Shown here in pieces: positions 11,972 through 23,722 of a stretch of 64,000 bases of DNA (its first letter is position 1; every line of letters starts with the position of its first letter). The stretch lies in contig CM041297.1 in NCBI GenBank assembly GCA_023052935.1, forward strand, positions 99,532,484-99,596,483, read 5' to 3'. Both the position numbers and the translations under genes were made by a program. The DNA is from Piezodorus guildinii (lineage: Eukaryota > Arthropoda > Insecta > Hemiptera > Pentatomidae). The notes under the pieces were generated by a model. It was not told the origin of the DNA and ran no database searches. It saw nothing but the letters and a program-made list of their open reading frames with translations.

Positions 11972-12375
11972 CAACTGAAAATTAAAAATAAACGCCAGGA
12001 AAGCAGAAGCCCATAAGTCTACAAAGTGCAGACCAAATAAAAACAATCGTGTATCATCAATAGACATTCCCTGATCAAAATCAGTTAAATTATTTAGGGA
12101 TAACATTAGACAAATTGTTGACATTTACCAAACATATCAATAAAAAATTCGAAAAAAAAACAAAAATGTATAAACAAAATGTTTCCATGTTTCAATAAAA
12201 AACATCCAGTTTAAGCACTCAAAACAAGTTCTACTCTATAAAAAGGTTTTACGTGCCCAGATGAAAGACAGTTTATCGACTCAGAAACCAAAACTATTTT
12301 TATAAAACTACAAATTACGAAAACCCACTGAAATACGAAATTGGTAATAAAAATAAAGCATCACTTATCATCATC
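11730..12375 (+). pseudogene. Jockey-like LINE RT fragment split by (TA)n
   Basis: Before the (TA)n tract the plus strand gives LPQASCLCPTLFNLYI, a degenerate version of the RT motif (G)VPQGSxLGPxLFxLY. After the tract it gives LKINARKAEA and then GITLDKLLTFTKHINKKFEK, equivalent to 'KINxxKTEAI' and 'YLGxxLDxxLTFxxHI' downstream of the catalytic YxDD motif. The YxDD region itself is missing and its place is taken by about 64 bp of (TA)n at 11906-11969. Several stops follow. It is a dead copy from a different subfamily than the element at 32490-37487. Confidence 0.7.
11906..11969. repeat. (TA)n microsatellite
   Basis: An uninterrupted run of alternating A and T of about 64 bp, located inside a decayed LINE. 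Confidence 0.95.
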
Positions 12376-12779
12376 ATTTGTATGTTTGAACAAATCGCGC
12401 ACTTTTAAATTAATATCGTAATTCACATTGTTAAGTTTTTTTTTTCTTGTTCCTTTTCTATTGTCTTAAACAAAATATTGTATTATCATTAGCTAATTCG
12501 AACTCTGTTATCATGAAAAAAGGACAACTAAAATCATGATACGGGACATATTTGTGTGAAGTGTTCATTGTAAATAAATAAATATTTGTATTCTTCAAGG
12601 ACCCTTAACCTAGGATTAATCAAAAAATTAAATTAAATGGATATACAAGGTACCTATGTAATGACAACTGTTGACTTTAATATTTAAGACGATATTAGTG
12701 ATGATCTTTCATAACTAACTAAGATTATGTCTTTTTTTTTTTAATTCAACATAATTAAATGTAACGCATAAATATAAAT

Positions 12780-13450
12780 TGCATCAGTTTTATCCGTTTT
12801 GCATCACTTTCCATTTCTTTTTAAAAGTTTGTGTATAAGAAAATATTTTTTCCTAAAATCTTTAGCTTTCCTAAGGTATATTATACATCTATATTACTGC
12901 TCTTATCTTCAATTCAATTCGTTCAACATGCATATTTAGCCGTTTTTTATCAATGCTATCACGATGATATGTTAATCTTTTTCGAATCTACAAAATTGAA
13001 GATCCTTTAGAGGAAGAAAATTTAAACTATCGGCATTTAAGCCCTGTCAGACTATTTCAATCAGAATGAAACCTTCATTATATTAAAGCCATTTAAATTT
13101 TGCATCGATATAGCACAAGTTTAATCAAAATCGTTGTGTCGTTTTTGAGAAAATGGGTACAAAACGCATAGTACTAAGTGGCTCTACTGGTTAGCAAATT
13201 TTAATGAAAAAGGTGTTGAAACGTCTGGGGCATATAGTTGTTCTAAATATCAATTTTTTTTTTATACAACTTTTACTAAACATACTAGACTAACAATACA
13301 AACACGAACAAACAGACTTTGTTACAGGACTTAGTTATTTGGACTCGGTGGATCCTAAAACGTGCATTACCATTGAAAAACTAGAATTAAAAAATTTTCA
13401 AGATCGCAATCCTTTCCCTTACGACATTTCATAATAATAGATTTGTAGAT
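12780..13450 (+). repeat. Dispersed repeat family A, longest plus-strand copy
   Basis: It shares an ordered series of blocks with the inverted copy at 45320-45990. These are 'cctaaggtatattataca', 'agaggaag...atcggcatttaagccctgtcagactattt', 'atcgatatagc', 'gtggctctactggt', 'ggggcatatagttgttctaaatat', 'ggacttagttatttggactc', 'cctaaaacgtgcatta' and the end 'gatcgcaatcctttccct' (13412-13429). There is no sustained frame. The right terminus is reproducible among copies (see 30340-30570 and 45345). Confidence 0.62.
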
Positions 13451-14209
13451 AATAGATTTGTTTTCATTTACTTTATATGTTATTATTATGTACTACATAT
13501 ATGTAATTTAGTTTAATAACTAATGTTAGTCCGAATCTACGAACGGTTTTATATTAATTGTATATTACACATCAGGCTATACACTAATACATATAAATGC
13601 AGGGACAATCTAATCTGAAATGATAGCTTAAGCCAGGAGAGCTCACAGCCCTAGCAGATAGCGCGTAGAAGCTATTTTCATAAATTAGCCCTTGGAAATC
13701 GAGTGGAAAGTGGTCCAGCCCTCAGGAACAAGGATAACCACTTCATCCCCTAACAGAACCGCTACTTAAAACTTTTTCCCTCGCCTGTGAAGACAAGAAG
13801 AAGTTCTTCCGCGATTTAGTGAGCTCTTAGGAGATCATCACCTCTAAACTATCTAGAAAAATTATGATCGATATCTTATTTTCACTTAAAGCTTACGTGG
13901 AAAATAAGATATAAATGGGTGCAATGCCTAGCAATAACTAAAAGGAAGATTAATATTATAGAGTAGTGTTTCCCAACAATAATTTTTGGCGGACAATTTC
14001 ATACAATCATTTCAATGGAAAGAACTCTCTACATCATAAATATTAGATATATATTTAAAGTTTTAGAAGGCTACACTGCATCACGTACATTGCGTGTGAA
14101 ATACCTCTACCGAACATCTGTCGTTCTAGAAATGGCCTAAAACATCTGTGGGGAATAGGAAATATGTGAAAGAAGGTTCTAGGAGTTTACTCCAATCCTC
14201 GCAACAATG
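13451..14209. other. No recognised gene
   Basis: About 13600-13920 contains GC-richer sequence ('agccaggagagctcacagcc', 'ggtccagccctcaggaac') that I could not assign. An imperfect hairpin 'atatcttattttc..gaaaataagatat' lies near 13871-13912. Confidence 0.35.
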
Positions 14210-14445
14210 AATAACTAAAATTTAACGTTGAACCTGGCAGATGGTCCTAGAAGTTTTTAAAGGGAGTGAGAAATCATTCGCAACGCCGACCTTCAGAGGA
14301 AACGTAAAAAGATGGTCCCTGCGCTAAGTCAGGAATACGTTTAAGATCCCCATCCTAATTAAACCTTATTAGGCAAAACTTAGGGCTTCCTCTTTAATTT
14401 CGTCCAATAGCAACAGCAACATTAAATTACGTTATATGCATAAAA
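14210..14445 (+). mobile_element. tRNA-like SINE, family 2, copy B (diverged)
   Basis: It has the same block order as 3866-4130: 'cgttgaacctggcagatggtcctag' (a damaged box B region), 'gccgaccttcagaggaaacg', 'gcgctaagtcagg', 'atccccatcctaattaaacc'. The box A region is not recognisable, so this copy is either 5' truncated or mutated. Confidence 0.6.
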
Positions 14446-14619
14446 ATAAACTTAAATTTAAAACTTATACTAGAAGATATTTAGTATTGAGTAGTCAAAT
14501 ACTCATAAAAAAAATAAAAATAATCAAATATCGTTTATTATCTTCTGCGATACATCATATATCTTCTGTTCTTTAAACTAATTTTCTACTTCTTTACTTT
14601 TATAGGCGTTCCAACGTGG

Positions 14620-15030
14620 GTTGCCTTTTACATTAGGGCAGAGCACCAGAGGTCGCGGTCCAGCCAATCTCCATCCTGAAGACCTCGGCCAGCCATTTCT
14701 TCCTTAACTCCACCCCAATCCATCTACCTCTGGTCCGTCTCCGTCTTCCTGGCGGTTGCCAGTCCAAAACTCGATTCGGCCAACGCTCTGTAGACATTCG
14801 CCTTATATGGCCGTACCACCTTAGTCTTCGCTGTCCAATTCTGTTGTTGACAGACTGGCAAACCTCCATTCTATCCTGAACAACATCATTCCGAAGTAGG
14901 TCCCTACTTTTGGCGAAGATGTATACGTGTTACAGTATACATCTCTTCGCCAAAAGTCCATTTCCACAGCTTGAAGCTTGAAATACATGTTATGACATGG
15001 TTCATGTTTTGGCTGCATACGTTAAGATGG
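14620..15030 (-). pseudogene. RTE-like LINE, 3' terminal coding fragment
   Basis: On the minus strand the upstream frame gives AVEMDFWRR. After a frameshift the next frame gives MEVCQSVNNRIGQRRLRWYGHIRRM and PPGRRRRTRGRW. This is the well-known tail pattern of RTE-type LINE polyproteins (RR.LRWYGH..RM, then a GRRR.GRP..RW block). The last W.DRDLW-like residues are in yet another frame. RT and endonuclease are absent. Frameshifts show it is dead. Confidence 0.72.
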
Positions 15031-15059
15031 GCTCGACGATGGCATGGAAGATTCTTTTT

Positions 15060-17087
15060 CTAATTAAACTAATTCGAAATGTTAAAATATGATCAATTTT
15101 AAATTTGTGATTGTAAACAGTAGAAATAAGTTATCTTTTTACAACGTAGAGCGTGTAATGTTAATTAAAAGCCAACACCACAATATTTTACGTTAAGGTA
15201 ATTTAAAATTTTCTCCTAATGACATCTCAAATACCTCTATATCCTCTGATCAGTAATATCACCGGACCTTATTAGGATGGAATGTAATATTATTATATAA
15301 ATAAAAACAAAAAGGTTATAGCGTACACATTTTTTAAAACATTAGTGTACATATTCAGCTGATCCTTAAAACTAAAAAACTTATAAAAATAGTATTATAT
15401 TTTAGAGAAATTCATAAATCACAAAGAAGTATGTTCTTAAGATCGACATTTTAGCACTATGACTAAGCTATTTAAGAAATATACTTTTATCCCGCTAGTC
15501 TCATTTTTTATTTATTTTCGAGAATTTTCCAAACCATTTTCTTCACTATTAAGATAATTAGTTGTAGGGACGAAATTGAAAGCATATCGTTATCTTATTG
15601 TTGGTTTATGTTTCGATTTTATATCTACAAAATTACAATAATTGGAACGATTAGAATGACCAATATATATTTTTATTTTTTTAATTTCACATCATACTGC
15701 TATTAAGAATTCCATAAAGTCAGATATTTAAAAAAATATTTTGGTGTACGACAATTAAAGTATTATATACGAATATATCTAACAATTAAAAAAAATTAAT
15801 CTTTTCCATCAAAAATATTTCTTTAGTCTGACGAGAACCAGAAATACCATACCGCATAAGAGCCTACATTAAAGATACAACGTATGTTTAAAAATAAATA
15901 GTTAACATAGATAGATAACAATAGTTAAAATAGAATAGATAAATTACGATATTTTTTTTATGCCAGTATATAAAAGTTTACCAATTCAAAGTTTCTAGTT
16001 TTTTTTTGCATTTTATTCTCATCAGTTAGTATCCTTTTTATTGAAACTATTTCAGGAGTAACAGTTCATATTCAACAAAAACTGGTAGTAAAAGATTAAT
16101 AATACAACTTTTTTTAACAAAGAAATATTTCTATTAAATAAGCCCACTATATAAAAGTTAACAAGATCAGGCTTTTTTTTTTTTAAATATCTTAATGTTA
16201 CGACTTATACTAATTAGTTCGTAATAATAAAATTCTTAATTAATTGATACATAAAATATCATTATGGACATTTGGAAATACTGATATAATCAAGGATTTT
16301 CTAAGCGCTTACCTACATCACTATGTAGTATATGTTTGAACCGTGCTTTATTCGAGTCAACAAATGTAACACTAAGCACGATCATTAGACATAACGGAAA
16401 GACTATTATCGTTTATACGATAATTTTATAGAATAGAACAATAGAAAGAAAGAATGAATACATTTTATGCATTAAAAAACAGTAAACAAAGGCTTTCAAA
16501 GAGTATTTTTTTCAGTGAAACCAGATAAATTGCCTTCCGTCTCGTCCCCTGGGAAAGATTTAGATTGAGAAGCAAACTGTTGAATTCCCTGACTCTCTAG
16601 CCGTTGTCTTCTTTCTTAAGTGAAAAAACATCACGTCCCGCTGAAGTCTGTACAAAAAGTACATACAGCAGAATCGCTGGATAATGAACCTACTATGTTG
16701 TCAAAAAATGTCTAGAAAATTATGGGTATTATATCTTGTCATTTCTGATTCATTATTTTCAATTACTAACCGTTGTAATCCAACAATGAAAATAAAAGCC
16801 CTCTAAAAATTTGATTAAGGAAACGTAGAATCCAAATTATGAATATGAACAGACAAATTATCAGGTTCTTCAACAGATTTCCTACAAAACTTCATACTGA
16901 ATTCGGATAACTATTAGAGAAGAAATATCACTTTTTGAAATTATTATTATTTTTTCGATTAACTTGATGTTAATCAGATCACAGCTTATTATAAGTGTAA
17001 AAAAATAAAAATAAAATAAAATATGAGCAAAATAATCTGTTTCATTCAAGATTTAAATTAAATGAATAATTTTTTTAGATTATCCTA
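15060..17087. other. Long AT-rich stretch, nothing recognised
   Basis: About 2 kb with no open frame of note. It is slightly GC-richer at about 16530-16640. Runs of A and T are frequent, and no second copy within the window was noticed. Confidence 0.4.
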
Positions 17088-17746
17088 CAAGGCATGTTTT
17101 TAAAGTAAGTACCGTTTTGGAATTTAAAAAAGACGTGCAAAGATATCACAATAATTTTATTTTTACATGAAAGCCTGTACCTTAATCTGCTTTTCTACAT
17201 AATTTCCATGAATTTTGAGGCACGTTTCATAAAGCGGCACCAGTTTTTGAATATCCTCCTCAAAAAATTCTGCCGCCTGACTTGTTAACCACTGCATTAC
17301 AAATGTTTTGACTTCGTTATCGTTTTGAAGACGCCAACCCCCCAGGTGTTTCTTCAAGTGCAGGAACAAATGGTAGTCGCTGGGCGATCAGGCCTGTATG
17401 GAGGATGATCTAGAGTTTCCCATTTAAATAATTTGGTCCGATTAGCCACATGTGGACAAGCATTGTCATATAGCAAAACGATACCCTTACTCAACTTGTC
17501 ACGTCTTTTTAAGACGATAACGAAGTCAAAAGGTTTGTGATGCAGTGGTTAACAAGTCAGGCGGCAGAATTTTTTGAGGAGGGTATCCAAAAACCGATGC
17601 CGCGTTATGACAATTGCCTCAAAATTCATGGAAATTATGTAGAAAAGTATATTAAGGTACAGGCTTTCATGAAAAAATAAAATTATTGCGATATCCCTGT
17701 ACGTATTTTTTTAAATTTCAAAACGGTACTTATAAAACGTGCCTCG
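17088..17746. mobile_element. Hairpin mariner derivative: two 3' halves head to head
   Basis: It is flanked by TA at 17086-17087 and 17747-17748. The left arm, minus strand, encodes the C-terminal half of a mariner transposase. The segment before 17400 (minus-strand reading) gives DKLSKGIVLLYDNACPHVAN and then WETLDHPPYRPD, followed by a small deletion and PSDYHLFLHLKKHLG to the stop near 17163. This covers the second and third acidic positions of the D,D34D triad. The right arm (about 17509-17746, plus strand) is an inverted copy of just the last 230 bp, from 'aacgaagtcaaaa' to the terminus. The outer ends are caaggcatgttttt / aaaacgtgcctcg. The N-terminal DNA-binding domain is absent, so no functional enzyme can be made. 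Confidence 0.75.
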
Positions 17747-17884
17747 TATAATCATAAAATCAAACTTCTGTCATTTTATTTCAACATTACAGTTAAAAGT
17801 TTAGTGTTGCTTAAATAATGATCAAACTGCTGCATACCAAACCCTTCACTACCAAATCATAGCTATTGAAGAATAGTATTTACA

Positions 17885-18470
17885 ATTGAAGGACAATTAA
17901 ATCCCAACAAATCAATTTTAGCGTTCGTAGCAAACAGATGACTTTCAGCTTCACAGTATCCATTAGCAATATCCCACTTACTCCTGTAGAACAAATCCAA
18001 TTCCTAGTACTTCATCTTGACAAGCGCCTTACAAGGAATCCTCATCCAAGAACGAACATATTATCTAAAATACCGATTACTACAACATTCACTTGACAAA
18101 CGTTCAAAATTTCCATTCTGTTGCAAAGATCTGATTTACATTATCAGACCTATTTAATCAAATGGAATTGAGATATGGGGTTCTATTAAACCAAAGAAGG
18201 CCTCTCGCGTTCCATGCTTACAATACAAAATCCTAAATCAAATCATCCATAATGACCATAACACCCTATTTGTCGCAGACCTAGACCGAAATAGACATAT
18301 CTGTTTCCTTTCCAAACTATCTCCCACAAAACCTACTTATCTGTAACCTATTTTCCTAACATATGTCCGCAGACCCGGACAACACTCAGAGGCGATTGAA
18401 AATAAGATGGCCTCGGGATGTACTTACAATAGTTATTGCAGTGCAAACAATAGGTAGTTCATTACCCATT
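17885..18470 (+). pseudogene. Decayed Jockey-clade LINE 3' fragment
   Basis: On the plus strand this follows the intact ORF2 from 'aatcccaacaaatc' (17899), equivalent to the INSNKSHQ region after YADD. It continues through 'cctgtagaacaaatccaattcctag...cttgacaagcgcctta' (the VEQIRYLGLLLDKRL equivalent) to 'cgattgaaaataagatggcctcggga' near the protein end. Multiple stops and deletions are present, and identity is lower than in the 63490-64000 copy. Its 3' UTR is replaced by unrelated sequence. Confidence 0.72.
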
Positions 18471-18921
18471 TATTTATTTTATTTGTATAATACAGTCGTA
18501 AATGACTACAAATAAAGGGATACAGATGTTTTTCTATAAAAAGTGGAAAAATATCTAGGTCTTTTTTCACCCAGCTATTTCGTTTCAAGACAGCGGCTGA
18601 CAGGTCAATAAAGCTGAAAAATTCTAGGGACTTAATATAATAATGGAAAACAGTTTCGCCGGAATCGGTTAGACCGTTTTCTCGTGAAAAGCATATAGGT
18701 TAAAAGTTCAACAGACATAGTAATTTAGGCCACTTATTTGATTTATATAATTTAGAAAAGTGGTTCAGTCGTTCCACTTGTTAATTCATGATTAGTTTAC
18801 GAGCATAATAGAAGTATGATAAACTCAAGAGTCTATATAGGTTATATTTTAGAATGATATGTTTAAAAGAATTGTTTTTTACTTTGGAAAACACCACCTA
18901 TAAGGATTGCTTGTATTAATA

Positions 18922-19784
18922 TTGGGTTGTTTCACATGAAATGTCCGTTTTTATAGTTTCTGAAATACATAAAGGATTTTGCAGGTCTCTGTTGTTTTCT
19001 TCCGAATGTTTAAATATTTAAAGTAAACAGTTACTAATTCTCTACCTTTGTATTATAAACATTAGCTTCCCAATCAATTACCCACTTATTAGTATACCTC
19101 CAAATATGAACATGAAAACACGCGATTTTCAAGTAATATTTTTGTACGAGTTTAAACTCGGCCATTCAGCAGCTGAGGCCGCTAGAAATATTTGCAAGGC
19201 GTTTGGGGAAGGGAGTGTTAATGAACGGACCATTCGCCGTTGGTTTGCTAAGTTTTCAGTTGGGATACCGACTTAAAAAACATGCCCCGAGGAAGACCTG
19301 CGTTCGTAATAGACAACGATGTCCTCAAACATACAGTAGAAGGAAACCCTACCAAACATTTAAAGGACTCTCAGCACAACTAAATGCAAGTGCATCTACA
19401 GTTTCCAGACATTTAAAGTGTATTGGGAAAGTAAAAAAGCTCGATACATGGGTACCTCATGATCTCACTGAGCGGCAGCAAGACTCCTTGTTTCAAAACA
19501 TATCGTACAAAAATTGAAAGAAATGGGTTATGAAATTCTTCCGCACCCACTAGATTACCACCTGTTCAGAAATTTATACAACTTCGTCAAAGGAAAAATT
19601 TTTGAAAATGATGATCAAGTGAAAAGTCCGTTTTCAGATTTTGTTTCATTTCAAAGCTCAGAGTTTTTTAGTTCAGGGATAAAAAAGTTGGTTTCACGTT
19701 GGGAAAAATGTGTAGAAAAAGAAGGTAAATACTTCGAATAAAATTACCTTGTTGTTAACGGACATTTCATGTGACACAACCCAA
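18922..19784 (+). mobile_element. Internally deleted mariner element, copy 1
   Basis: Terminal inverted repeats of about 30 bp (ttgggttgtttcacatgaaa at the left; the right end, inverted, is ttgggttgtgtcacatgaaa) are flanked by TA at 18920-18921 and 19785-19786. The plus strand begins a mariner transposase at ATG 19107 with the N-terminal helix-turn-helix region (TRDFQVIFLYEF, then ERTIRRWFAKF). A frameshift follows near 19260-19390, then DTWVPHDLTERQ in the ORF 19203-19517. The sequence then jumps to KEMGYEILPHP and the C-terminal tail in the frame 19514-19741. The catalytic core between these points, including the first two acidic residues, is deleted, and a second 24-bp or so gap removes the region before DYHLF. 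It is a non-autonomous relic of 863 bp. Confidence 0.85.
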
Positions 19785-19786
19785 TA

Positions 19787-20560
19787 AAAGTTGACAAAAG
19801 TCAATACTTTTTAAAATTTCATTTGAACAAATAATAACTCGCAAATTATTATACCTAAATAAATAAATACCTATCTTTGAAGCTCATTAGAATCTCCGTG
19901 CAAAATAGATCGCAGAAGCACCTTTGTAATGGAGACTGGCTGAGCTTTGATAAATATTAGAACGTTATCTGCGGTGTGAATTTGTATTGTGTAAACGATC
20001 AACAACATCTAGGAGAATATTAAATAATAGAAAGTTATAGCTAAGCATCTTGCTTCCTGCTCACCATTTTATACATCTGTCAACTCATGTTATTTTTTTA
20101 CGATCTTTAATTAATTTCTGCCATTTTATACTCTCTAGAGAATGATCAGTTAATATTTTATGGTTTCCAACGTCGTAATATTTCGTCTATCTTGATGGGT
20201 TAAAGATTCAGTGCATTACGTTTACCGAATAGATGGATTGAATTCGGTCGATTCAAAATATGTAGGTAGGAAGAAAAATCTATTTAGGAATGAAATATTA
20301 AATTATAACGCAAAAATATAATAAGTCAAATGTAATTGATTTTCATTAGAATTGAGTTTCAGGAATACGAAAAAAAAAAATGAGTTTAATACCTCTTTAA
20401 ATACCTTAACTTTTTCTTTACTTTGAAATTTTGCCATAAAATAACTTTATAAGATCTTTTAAACTTTAAATTACTCTATAGAACCGATCATGATAAATAT
20501 AATGGAAAAGACTAATTAAAAATGAAAACATGCATCTAGTTAAGACAAAAACTTCAGCAT
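19787..20560. other. AT-rich spacer, nothing recognised
   Basis: No supported gene or second copy. It ends at the poly(T) that is the tail of the next element. Confidence 0.4.
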
Positions 20561-21789
20561 TTTTTTTTTTTTTTTTTTTTTTCTTAGCCCCTTATTTTTT
20601 TTCTTCTAAGCTCCTGCAATACTGGTAAGTTCTCCTTTTTCTGCAATCGTGCATTTTAAGGAGTTACAACTCTTTAACGTAACTTCTGGAGAGTAATAAC
20701 ATTATGAATAATAATTCCTAGTAGGGCTCACCTTCTAGTTTGTTTCGGCCTTACAACTAAAACTTAAACTAATTTATCTATTTGTTGAGTTTCTGCCATC
20801 GCTGAGGTATTCCTGGGGGTTTTAGTTGATTAAATATAGGGTTATTTACAAATTTCGTTGATTCGAAAAACTTTAAATTCCTCTCACTCATAAAGTTTTT
20901 AATTGTTGGCATTTTCATCTCTTCATGTAATTTCTTAGTTTTTACTCTTTGGATTATCGTCCCTTTTGCGATGCTTTTTAGAATGCCGTTTTGAAATGCC
21001 TGGACATTTTTTTCCGTTGATTTCGCCACGTGTGGAAAAAGTTGTGAGCCATACAACAGTGACGGACGAATAATTGTTTTGTATATCATCGCTTTTAGTC
21101 GGAGAGATATACTTGGAGATGAAATCAAATGGTTAAGCCTAAACATTTTTCGCCTTACAGATTTTTTTTTTTTTGAAAAGTGGACTGAAAATTTTAAGTG
21201 TCTGTCGAACGTGATTCCAAGATATACAATATTTTTAGACAGTTTAATTTGGCAATTATTGAGATTAAATCCTGAAGGAATTTTTCTTACCCTTCTGGAA
21301 CGAATAAACAATAGTCTTTGTTTTGTCAGGATTAATTTCTATGTTTAGCCACTTTAGCTCTAAAGATATTTTTTTACAGACACTTTGGGACTGTTTGAGA
21401 GCCGTACTGGCATTGGAGCTGCTGCTCGTGACTGCAATATCGTCGGCAAAAGCTGATACAGTGGCTTTCTCGTACTTCCTTCCAACGATGTTAGAAGTGT
21501 AAATGGAGAACAATATAGGAGACAGCACTGCTCCTTGTGGAACACCACATGTAAGTGGTACCGAACCGGAGAGCTCTTCCGCAACTTTTACAGCTAAGTA
21601 CCGATTGCTCAAAAACGATTTAATGACCGAATACAGTTGCTCCGGACACTCTCGTTCAATCATTTTTTGGCAGAGGATTTCGTGAGTCACAGAGTCGAAA
21701 GCTTTAGAACAGTCGAGGGTTATCATAGCAGTTGCCTTGTTCGAGTTTAAGTTCCTGGTCACCTCATTGTGCAGTTTAACGGTAGTCCA
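20561..21789 (-). pseudogene. 5'-truncated Jockey-clade LINE with poly(A) tail
   Basis: Poly(T) at 20561-20582 is the minus-strand poly(A) tail. The minus strand encodes the C-terminal part of a Jockey-type reverse transcriptase. The frame 21265-21783 carries ITLDCSKAFDSV (first catalytic Asp), CGVPQGAVLSPILFSIY and AFADDIAVTS (the catalytic DD). A frameshift near 21290 leads into the frame 20778-21311, which carries NIVYLGITFDRHLKFSVHF and the thumb region, ending at a stop at 20778. Endonuclease and ORF1 are missing. The 7-bp repeat tcagcat at 20554-20560 and 21790-21796 is a candidate target duplication. One frameshift suggests moderate age. It is a different subfamily from 32490-37487. 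Confidence 0.82.
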
Positions 21790-22351
21790 TCAGCATGGGA
21801 TGGGGCGTTAATGTTATACAGCATTTCAAAAGTTGGAAATCGTGGGAAGATAGAAATCTTGTAATTTCAAATGATGATATCTTACCCCTACTTTGGTGCC
21901 TGACTTGCTCATTATAACTTGTGAAACCTTAACAATTTAGTTGTAAGACACTCTTTTACCTTAGTTAATAAAATATTAAGCTGAAACCGGTTTTCTCAAT
22001 TATTATACTGATAAATTTTTTGAAAACAATTTGAGGTTTATAATATTATTTTCAGTATGAATAAAAGTAATAATGATATGTGACCATATCCATACAATAT
22101 TTAGAGAAAAACAATGATAATGTCAAATTATATAAAAACAGAAAATAAATAAATACATACATTTATAATTAATAAACTTTAATAAATGTCTGTGTACCAG
22201 TGGAAGGGGAGCGAGAGCCGCATTATACTGATTATAAAATACTTCTCAACTGACAATGTTGACTTCCATATATTAAAATAATATATCGATAATGCCTGCA
22301 ATTGCGTGAATTATATTTTCATTATGTTATATTGTTATTATTATAATATAA

Positions 22352-23713
22352 AAATAATAATAGGCTTACCGAACCCGAAGGTTAGATGCCGATACCACCA
22401 AAGTCTGCCTACACAGACTCGTCCAATGTTCACCGTTCAAGCCAAGCCCCGAGATCAGCCTTAACGCAATCCTCCCATCGACGCTTCGGACTGCCTTTCG
22501 GACGCCTACCAGTCGGTCCAGCGAGTACCAACTTTCTTAGAATCCGTTCCTAACCGAGCCCAACCACTTTACGGGCCCGTTTGAGTCTCCGCGATGCTAT
22601 CAACTCAATTATATTCATAGGATACAAGTTCCGCAATTCCGCGTTGTGCAACCTTCTAAACTCCCAAGTGGCCTCATCTCTCTTCGGACCAAATATTTTA
22701 CGCAGTACCTTATTTTCGAAAACCTTAAGCCGTTGTTCATCCTTCAAAGTAAGAGGCCACGTTTCACATTCATAAACAACCGTAGGAAGAATAATAGTTT
22801 TATAAATTCTAACCTTTAAGTTTTTAGATAACAGCCACGAGCTAAGTAACTTAGCAACTGAATAATAACTCGCATTTCCACCTTTAACCGGGACTTTATT
22901 TTTTCCTGGATTTCATTTTTTCTTGTTATCATTGAACCTAAGTACTTGAATTTTTCCACGTGTTCAAAAGTATGCCCTGATATATCAATATCACCAAGAT
23001 CGCCACCATTTCTGCTACTAATCATATATTTCGTCTTATCGGTATTTATTTCGAGTCCTATTTCTTTACCGGTTTTTATTAACACACTTGTATTTAGTTG
23101 TATGGTTTCCGTGTCTTCACCTAGCAGTACCAAATCATCGGCATACCCCAAAACCCGAATCTTGTCACCCATATTTAAGCCATTTTCGGCACACAACACC
23201 TTTTCTATGACATATTCTAAAGCTATATTAAATAAAACAGGTGAAAGGGAGTCACCCTGTTTCCCACCGATCGCACCTCAAATCTCTCGGAGTAATTATG
23301 ACCGATTCTAACTTTATGGAACGTTTTTCGACAAACACATCTCTACTAGGTTTACTAACTTTCTAGGTATTCCCTGTTCAATCATGATGTTATATAGCTT
23401 CTGACCGTCTATTGAATCATAAGCCTTTTTAAAATCGATATAAACTTGATGGACTACGCCGTTGTATTCCAATTTTTTCTTTAATATTTGACGTGAGGAA
23501 AATATTTGATTAATAGTCGAGCGGTTCCGCATAAAACCACATTGGTAGTCTCCGATAATTTCCTCAGCATATTCCGTGATTCGGCTAGTTATTATTGACG
23601 AGAATATTTTATAGCATACTGGGAGGAGAGAGATCCCACGACAGTTGTCACAATCCGTCCTCGGTCCTTTTTTGTGGATCGGAATAAGTATTGATTCTTT
23701 CCATTCTTCGGGC
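22352..23713 (-). pseudogene. 5'-truncated RTE-like LINE
   Basis: The minus strand encodes an RTE-clade RT. The frame 23314-23713 has PEEWKESILIPIHKKG, CRGISLLPVCYKI, GDYQCGF and VYIDFKKAYDSI (catalytic Asp). After a frameshift near 23300 the next frame has KQGDSLSPVLFNIALEYV and LGYADDLVLL (catalytic DD), then KFKYLGSMI to about 22816. A further shift gives DEQRLKVFENKVLRKIFG and LKRARKVVGLG with a stop at 22550, before the ERILRKL and GRRPKGSPKRRWED tail. The 3' end finishes in a short ATT-rich tail at about 22352-22361, as RTE elements do. ataatataa at 22343-22351 and 23714-23722 may be the target duplication, but the AT-rich context weakens this. Confidence 0.83.
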
Positions 23714-23722
23714 ATAATATAA

